Shown: positions 14,286-17,809 of the stretch, piece by piece
Layout: every line of letters starts with the position of its first letter
Position numbering within the stretch: the stretch's first letter is position 1
Assembly (NCBI GenBank): GCA_017474705.1
Contig: JAFVHC010000138.1
Span: forward strand, 1 to 17,809
Length of the DNA stretch: 17,809 nucleotides
Direction of reading: 5' to 3'
DNA from: Bacillota bacterium
GTDB lineage: Bacteria > Bacillota > Clostridia > Lachnospirales > Bianqueaceae
The notes under the pieces: generated by a model
Database searches by the model: none
Seen by the model: only the letters and a program-made list of their open reading frames with translations
Told to the model about the DNA's origin: nothing
Translations under genes and position numbers: made by a program

Positions 14286-14320
14286 GTTTGTCACAGTCTG
14301 TACCGGTTAAATGTGGTTCA
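14286..14320 (+). repeat. 35-bp direct repeat, copy B
   Basis: Second copy of the repeat at 14095-14129, in the same orientation, 191 bp downstream. GTTTGTCACAGT and GGTTAAA are conserved; the differences fall between and after these blocks, as expected for a binding site whose contacted bases are kept. It ends six bases before the hairpin at 14326. Confidence 0.7.
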
Positions 14321-14325
14321 TAGGC

Positions 14326-14355
14326 AGCTCAGCGCGTATCAGTGCTGAGCTTTTT
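14326..14355 (+). terminator. Terminator-like hairpin upstream of repA, possible attenuator
   Basis: AGCTCAGC (14326-14333) pairs perfectly with GCTGAGCT (14344-14351) over a 10-nt loop, followed by TTTT to 14355. There is no upstream gene on this strand whose transcript needs ending (rpsI already has a terminator). It therefore most likely stops a leader RNA and limits repA expression, as attenuators do in plasmid copy-number control. That role is inferred. Confidence 0.7.
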
Positions 14356-14384
14356 GCGTTATAGGTAAAAATGGAGAGAAGGTG

Positions 14385-15320
14385 ATGGCATTCATGTTGG
14401 ATTACTACTATGGGTCCGAAGGAAATCAGTTCGCTTTCTATCGGGTTCCCAAGATCCTGTTCCAGAATGTCTTGTATAAGGGGCTTTCCGCAGATGCAAA
14501 GATCCTGTACGGAATAATGCTCGACCGTGTCACCCTTTCGGCTCAGAACGGTTGGAAGGACAGGGAGAACCGGGTGTACATCTTTTTTACCGTTGATGAA
14601 GTAATGGAACAGCTGTCTTGCGGAAACAAAAAGGCAATTCAGCTTATGGACGAACTGGAGAAGAAAGCCGGGCTGATCGAGCGAAAGCGCCAGGGACAGG
14701 GAAAGCCCAATATCATATATGTGAAGAACTTTATCCGCATGGTGGATAAATCAGGGGAACAACACTTCTTGGAGTGTCAAAATGACACTTCTGGAAATGT
14801 AGAAACGACATCTCAGGAAGTGTCAAAATCACACACAAATAATACTGATAATAAAGAGACTGATAATACCGATACTGATAGATCTATCCATCCGGATCAG
14901 GATGGGATGGACACCCATCGCAGGTATGAAGCGTGGTTCAGAAAAGCTCTGGAGATCCAGTACCTTGTACCGGACTATCCGTACAAAGAGGATATGCTGG
15001 ACGGGATCCTTGATCTGCTGGTTGAAACCTGCTGTACTAACAGAGATACCATTCGCATCGCCGGGGATGACAGGCCTGCCGATGTTGTACGGAGCAGACT
15101 GATGAAGCTTAATTCCAGTCACATCCGGTACGTGATGGACACAATGAGATCCAATACAGCAGATGTACGGAATATCAAGCAGTATCTTCTGACGGCACTG
15201 TATAACGCTCCTGCTACGATGGGCGCCTATTATCAGTCGAAGGTGAATCATGATATGTATGGTTCGAGGGAAGGAGAAGAGGTAAATGCAGGACAAAGCT
15301 TTGATTACGGCTATTACTAA
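14385..15320 (+). CDS. repA: Replication initiator protein A (RepA_N-type)
   Basis: Putative replication initiator of an integrative element or plasmid. It is 311 aa from ATG 14385. The N-terminal part (about residues 5-125) has the family pattern DYYYGSEGNQFAFYRVPKIL, then AKILYGIMLDRV, NGWKDRENRVYIFFT, and a winged-helix-like segment ending GLIERKRQGQGKPNIIYVKNF. A low-complexity N/T/D-rich linker follows at about 140-175. The C-terminal domain (about 180-295, WFRKALEIQYLVPDYP onward) resembles the second domain of such initiators in clostridial elements. Starts at GTG 14382, ATG 14385 and ATG 14394 are all possible. The last fits AGGTGAT at 14380-14386 and would give MLDYYYG, so the true start may be nine bases later. 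It overlaps parA by 35 bases. Codon use is more A/T-rich than in the ribosomal genes. Confidence 0.85.
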   Translation: MAFMLDYYYGSEGNQFAFYRVPKILFQNVLYKGLSADAKILYGIMLDRVTLSAQNGWKDRENRVYIFFTVDEVMEQLSCGNKKAIQLMDELEKKAGLIERKRQGQGKPNIIYVKNFIRMVDKSGEQHFLECQNDTSGNVETTSQEVSKSHTNNTDNKETDNTDTDRSIHPDQDGMDTHRRYEAWFRKALEIQYLVPDYPYKEDMLDGILDLLVETCCTNRDTIRIAGDDRPADVVRSRLMKLNSSHIRYVMDTMRSNTADVRNIKQYLLTALYNAPATMGAYYQSKVNHDMYGSREGEEVNAGQSFDYGYY

Positions 15321-16113
15321 CCAGAAAGGCGGGGTACTGAAATCAACGACTGCCGAGAATCTGGGTATCTGCCTGGCAAGACAGGGAAAAAAGGTGCTGC
15401 TTGTCGATATGGATCCGCAGGCATCGCTGACTATCGCCCTTGGCTGGAGAAATCCTGACGAACTCCCGGTGAAGATATCTGATATTATGGCACAAATACT
15501 TCAGGATCAGCCGGTGCCTTTGAAAGAAGGAATCCTTCACCACGCAGAAGGAGTAGATCTTTTGCCTGCCGATATTACACTTTCAGGTATGGAGGTCTCT
15601 CTGGTAAATGCAATGAGCAGGGAAACAATACTGAAGCAGCATCTGCAGAACCTTCGAAAAGAGTACGATCATATACTGATCGATACTTCGCCCTCTCTGG
15701 GAATGCTTACGATCAATGCAATGGCAGCGGCGGATCAGGTGATCATCCCGGTACAGCCGAATTATCTGTCGGCAAAGGGCTTGGAGCAGCTGCTGGGAAC
15801 GATCAGCCGGGTAAGGAGACAGATCAATCCAAAACTGAGAATAGAAGGGATTCTTTTAACCTTAGTCGATGCCAGAACGGTAAACGCAAGAGAGATCAGT
15901 AATCTGATCCGTGAGACATATGGTAGCAGGATCAAGGTATATGACACAGTGATTCCACGATCCGTTAAAGCTGCGGAGATCAGTGCGGAAGGCAAAAGCA
16001 TCTTTCTGCATGATCCAAAGGGGAAGGTGGCAGAGGCTTATACGAATCTGACAGAGGAGGTGATGCAGCGTGCAGAAAAAAGGCGCAGACATCAGCTTGA
16101 GCAGTTACGATGA
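15286..16113 (+). CDS. parA: ParA/Soj family partition ATPase
   Basis: Deviant-Walker ATPase that moves or positions DNA bound by ParB and keeps low-copy replicons segregating. It is 275 aa. The Walker A region is KGGVLKST at residues 14-21, with the signature lysine K14 and the P-loop lysine K19, but Leu replaces the more usual glycine before K19. Walker A' is VDMDPQAS at about 40-47 and Walker B is ILIDTSPS at about 130-137; PVQPNYLSAKGL at about 155-166 is also typical. There is no N-terminal HTH, so this is a small (type Ib-like) ParA. The ATG at 15286 lies inside the end of repA with AAGGAG at 15271-15276. The end overlaps parB by 44 bases, indicating one coupled repA-parA-parB unit. Confidence 0.92.
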   Translation: MQDKALITAITNQKGGVLKSTTAENLGICLARQGKKVLLVDMDPQASLTIALGWRNPDELPVKISDIMAQILQDQPVPLKEGILHHAEGVDLLPADITLSGMEVSLVNAMSRETILKQHLQNLRKEYDHILIDTSPSLGMLTINAMAAADQVIIPVQPNYLSAKGLEQLLGTISRVRRQINPKLRIEGILLTLVDARTVNAREISNLIRETYGSRIKVYDTVIPRSVKAAEISAEGKSIFLHDPKGKVAEAYTNLTEEVMQRAEKRRRHQLEQLR

Positions 16114-17008
16114 TATATTTCAGACTGATGCAAGCAGGGCCGAAAGTCAGCAGGAACGGATTCAGCATATTCCATTAGACCAGTTGGAACCTTTTAAGAA
16201 TCATCCATTCAAAGTTATTGATGATGAGGCGATGCTGCGAACGACTGAAAGCATCGTTCAGTTCGGTGTGCTAACACCATTAATTGCGAGACCTTTAGAG
16301 GATGGCAGATATGAAATCGTTTCAGGACACAGACGTGCTCATGCAGCTGAACTGGCCGGACTTACGGAGGTGCCGGTTATTGTCAGAGATCTGGATGATG
16401 ACCAGGCAACGGTACTGATGGTTGACAGTAATCTGCAGAGGGAGGAAATACTGCCAAGCGAGAGAGCGTTTGCGTATAAGATGAAGTTGGAAGCTATGAA
16501 AAGACAGGGTGAGCGAACAGATATCAAAAGAGATAAAACTTCATCCCAAGTTGGGATGAAGTTGCAGACGCTAGACATTATTGGGCAAGATTCGGGGGAA
16601 AGTAGAAATCAAATTCACCGATATATCCGCCTCACAAACCTCATTCCTGATCTCCTCGAAATGGTCGATAAGCGACAGATCGCCTTTAGTCCTGCTGTTG
16701 AATTATCCTATTTGAAGGAGCAGGAGCAGGTGGATCTTCTGGATGCCATCGAATATGCTCAGGCTACACCATCGCTTTCTCAGGCACAGCGCCTCAAAAA
16801 CCTCAGTCAAAAGGGACTATGTGACACTGATGCTATCCGTGAAATCCTGAGTGAGGAAAAGAAACAGGAAGTTGGAAAGGTTACTTTTAGGGAGGATGAA
16901 ATCAGAAAGTACTTTCCGAAAAACTTCAGTTCCAGACAGATTCAGAATACGATCATCAAACTGTTGGAGCAATGGAAACGAAAAAGAGACCGCAACATGG
17001 ATCTCTGA
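16070..17008 (+). CDS. parB: ParB/RepB/Spo0J family partition protein (GTG start)
   Basis: Centromere-binding CTPase partner of ParA. It is 312 aa. The N-terminal ParB/sulfiredoxin-like domain runs from about residues 30-125, with IPLDQLEPFKNHPFKV, FGVLTPLIARP, the GHRR nucleotide-binding motif at 86-89 (IVSGHRRAHAAELAGL) and NLQREEILPSERAFAYK. A KorB-like HTH follows at about 165-188 (GESRNQIHRYIRLTNLIP). The C-terminal third is Lys/Glu-rich, ending WKRKRDRNMDL. The start is GTG at 16070, with AGGAGGTGAT at 16055-16064, an almost perfect ribosome binding site inside the end of parA. The coding sequence contains a 27-nt palindrome at 16537-16563. Confidence 0.93.
   Translation: MQKKGADISLSSYDDIFQTDASRAESQQERIQHIPLDQLEPFKNHPFKVIDDEAMLRTTESIVQFGVLTPLIARPLEDGRYEIVSGHRRAHAAELAGLTEVPVIVRDLDDDQATVLMVDSNLQREEILPSERAFAYKMKLEAMKRQGERTDIKRDKTSSQVGMKLQTLDIIGQDSGESRNQIHRYIRLTNLIPDLLEMVDKRQIAFSPAVELSYLKEQEQVDLLDAIEYAQATPSLSQAQRLKNLSQKGLCDTDAIREILSEEKKQEVGKVTFREDEIRKYFPKNFSSRQIQNTIIKLLEQWKRKRDRNMDL
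16537..16563. repeat. Perfect 27-nt palindrome inside parB
   Basis: AACTTCATCCCAA at 16537-16549 and its exact reverse complement at 16551-16563 flank a single G. It encodes the KTSSQVGMKL region just before the HTH of ParB. A 13-bp perfect inverted repeat with a 1-nt spacer is a protein-binding-site geometry, not a hairpin one. ParB centromere (parS) sites in other bacteria are short palindromes and can lie inside genes. The protein sequence here is also fairly conserved in relatives, which could produce part of the symmetry by chance. Confidence 0.6.
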
Positions 17009-17027
17009 AGAGAGGAGGGCTCAGCAT

Positions 17028-17630
17028 ATGGAATTATATATCAGAAAGATGACGGAACCGGAACGCATGTATACCTATACCCAGAGCCAGCAGATCCGGA
17101 TGCAGACGGGAAACATCGGTTATCTGCGGGCTGATTTGGATAGCAATGGCGAAGGATTCTTCTCCAACTGGAACGGATTTAGGGATGATCTGAAGACTGA
17201 TGAGTTCAAAAACGAACTGAACGCTGTGATCAATGCGCTCCGATTTGACAGCCGGTTCGGTGATATCCTGAAGAACCGGAAAGCTCTGGCCAATTACTGC
17301 TACAGCAACCTCTCGGCCGGTGATAAGGAAATGAGAAACTTCTTTTTCCGGGCAGATATGGAGAAGCATTCATTCATGCTGCGGCTGAATCCCAATAAGG
17401 GCGAGTACAACATGTACTGTTACTGCTACCGAAAAGACTGGCTGGATCATCATCTTAAGAGCGCGGAGCGGGGGATACGATTTATCGATCCTGACTACAA
17501 TGAGATGTTCCGCATTCCCGACGGAGGACGGATCAAGATGTCATTTCCTGATGGAACATCGGAAGAACAGACCTGCCGGTACATACTCATTCATCGTAGC
17601 AACCCACACGGATCGGGCTCATATTCATAA
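17028..17630 (+). CDS. Conserved element protein of unknown function, 3' end altered
   Basis: A 200-aa soluble protein of a type I recognise from clostridial integrative/conjugative elements, next to repA/parAB and relaxase genes; I know no function and assign none. There is no signal peptide or membrane segment. Aromatic and charged residues are frequent, with stretches such as YTYTQSQQIRMQTGNIGYLR at about residues 15-34, FFSNWNGFRDDLKT at about 45-58, FMLRLNPNKGEYNMYCYCYR at about 117-136 and AERGIRFIDPDYNEMFRIPDG. The ATG at 17028 follows AGAGGAGG; an open frame from 16851 would overlap parB out of frame and is rejected. The last 14 residues (LIHRSNPHGSGSYS) are not its own: from about 17585 the DNA encodes relaxase in another frame, so the native C-terminus was lost by a deletion. 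Confidence 0.75.
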   Translation: MELYIRKMTEPERMYTYTQSQQIRMQTGNIGYLRADLDSNGEGFFSNWNGFRDDLKTDEFKNELNAVINALRFDSRFGDILKNRKALANYCYSNLSAGDKEMRNFFFRADMEKHSFMLRLNPNKGEYNMYCYCYRKDWLDHHLKSAERGIRFIDPDYNEMFRIPDGGRIKMSFPDGTSEEQTCRYILIHRSNPHGSGSYS

Positions 17631-17809
17631 CCACATCGTTTTCAATTCCACTGCAATGGATGGCAGCAGAAAGTTTCGGAACTTCTATTTCTCCGGTCTT
17701 GCTCTTCAGAAAATCAGTGATCTCGTCTGCATGGAACATAACCTTTCCGTCATTGAATCTGTTCCCTATGATGAGAGAAAGAAGCGTACCGAGTTTCCGG
17801 AAAAGACCA
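17551..17809 (+). pseudogene. Relaxase (MOB_P-type) fragment lacking its N-terminus, runs off window
   Basis: In the +1 frame relative to the preceding gene, from about 17587, the DNA reads SFIVATHTDRAHIHNHIVFN and continues with STAMDGSRKFRNFY and LVCMEHNLSVIESV, open to the end of the window. HTDRAHIHNH is the metal-binding histidine motif (motif III, HxDxxHxHNH) of relaxase/mobilisation nucleases that nick at oriT in conjugation. In intact relaxases about 100 or more residues precede this motif, including the catalytic tyrosine; here they are missing and the upstream DNA belongs to another gene. An in-frame ATG at 17551 gives a short out-of-frame lead (MEHRKNRPAGTY). It could be translated, but nicking activity is not expected. 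The 3' part is beyond the window. Confidence 0.75.

Larger units (their letters stand above)
14063..14384 (+). other. Non-coding region at the start of the mobile element
   Basis: About 320 bases carry no convincing gene. They hold two diverged 35-bp direct repeats (14095-14129 and 14286-14320), a terminator-like hairpin (14326-14355) and a possible weak promoter, TTGACC at 14087-14092 with TATATG at 14108-14113 (15-bp spacing). The sequence is noticeably more A/T-rich than the ribosomal genes. As the region just ahead of a replication initiator gene, it is a candidate for the element's origin, partition site or integrase arm sites, but none of these can be proved from sequence alone. An element end is probably between 14000 and 14095; no att core was identified. 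Confidence 0.5.

Noticed and set aside
14151..14348. 65-aa open frame between rpsI and repA
   Set aside because: No good ribosome binding site, no recognisable sequence, and it runs through repeat copy B and into the terminator-like hairpin; probably chance.
16851..17027. 59-residue upstream extension of the 17028 gene
   Set aside because: It overlaps parB out of frame, is basic and unlike the rest of the protein, and the ATG at 17028 has a strong ribosome binding site.
1..17809. CRISPR arrays, tRNA or rRNA genes, toxin-antitoxin pairs, complete insertion sequences
   Set aside because: I looked on both strands and saw no regularly spaced repeats, no tRNA cloverleaf or rRNA segments, no transposase, and no paired small genes of that kind.

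Overview
The window comes from a low-GC-lineage Gram-positive bacterium (Bacillota) with a moderately high GC genome, most likely a member of the Clostridia. Three things point there. The spc and alpha ribosomal clusters are contiguous. rpsD lies inside the alpha cluster between rpsK and rpoA, in the clostridial form of S4. The cluster continues into an ECF-transporter energy module, truA and rplM-rpsI. Strong AGGAGG-type ribosome binding sites and several TTG/GTG starts fit the same picture. I cannot name a genus.

Region 1 (1-9687) is a dense plus-strand operon: 'rplE (cut by the window start), rpsZ, rpsH, rplF, rplR, rpsE, rpmD, rplO, secY, adk, map, infA, rpmJ, rpsM, rpsK, rpsD, rpoA, rplQ. 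It makes ribosomal proteins, the SecY translocon channel, adenylate kinase, methionine aminopeptidase, IF-1 and the RNA polymerase alpha subunit. A strong intrinsic terminator follows rplQ. Most gaps are 12-40 bp. The exceptions are secY-adk (115 bp, containing what looks like a small palindromic insertion flanked by 11-bp direct repeats), rpsK-rpsD (121 bp with two hairpins, a possible S4 leader) and rpoA-rplQ (104 bp).

Region 2 (9688-13021) is ecfA1-ecfA2-ecfT-truA. All four genes overlap: the two ATPases and the transmembrane coupling protein of a group II ECF vitamin/micronutrient importer, then tRNA pseudouridine synthase A. Region 3 (13022-14062) is rplM-rpsI, with a near-consensus promoter, a hairpin leader matching the L13-leader arrangement, and its own terminator.

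Region 4 (14063-17809) has a different character: more A/T-rich codons and plasmid-type genes. It is the start of an integrative/conjugative-type element lying directly downstream of rpsI. A non-coding 320-bp stretch carries two diverged 35-bp direct repeats and a terminator-like hairpin. It is followed by overlapping repA (RepA_N-type initiator), parA and parB, a conserved element gene of unknown function, and the mid-part of a MOB_P-type relaxase. The last two appear joined by a deletion that removed the front of the relaxase, so the element may be a decaying remnant. The integrase and the far end of the element are not in the window.

I did not find a clearly new biological system. The most unusual observations are the palindromic insert between secY and adk, the 27-nt palindrome inside parB, the repeats upstream of repA, and the relaxase deletion junction.
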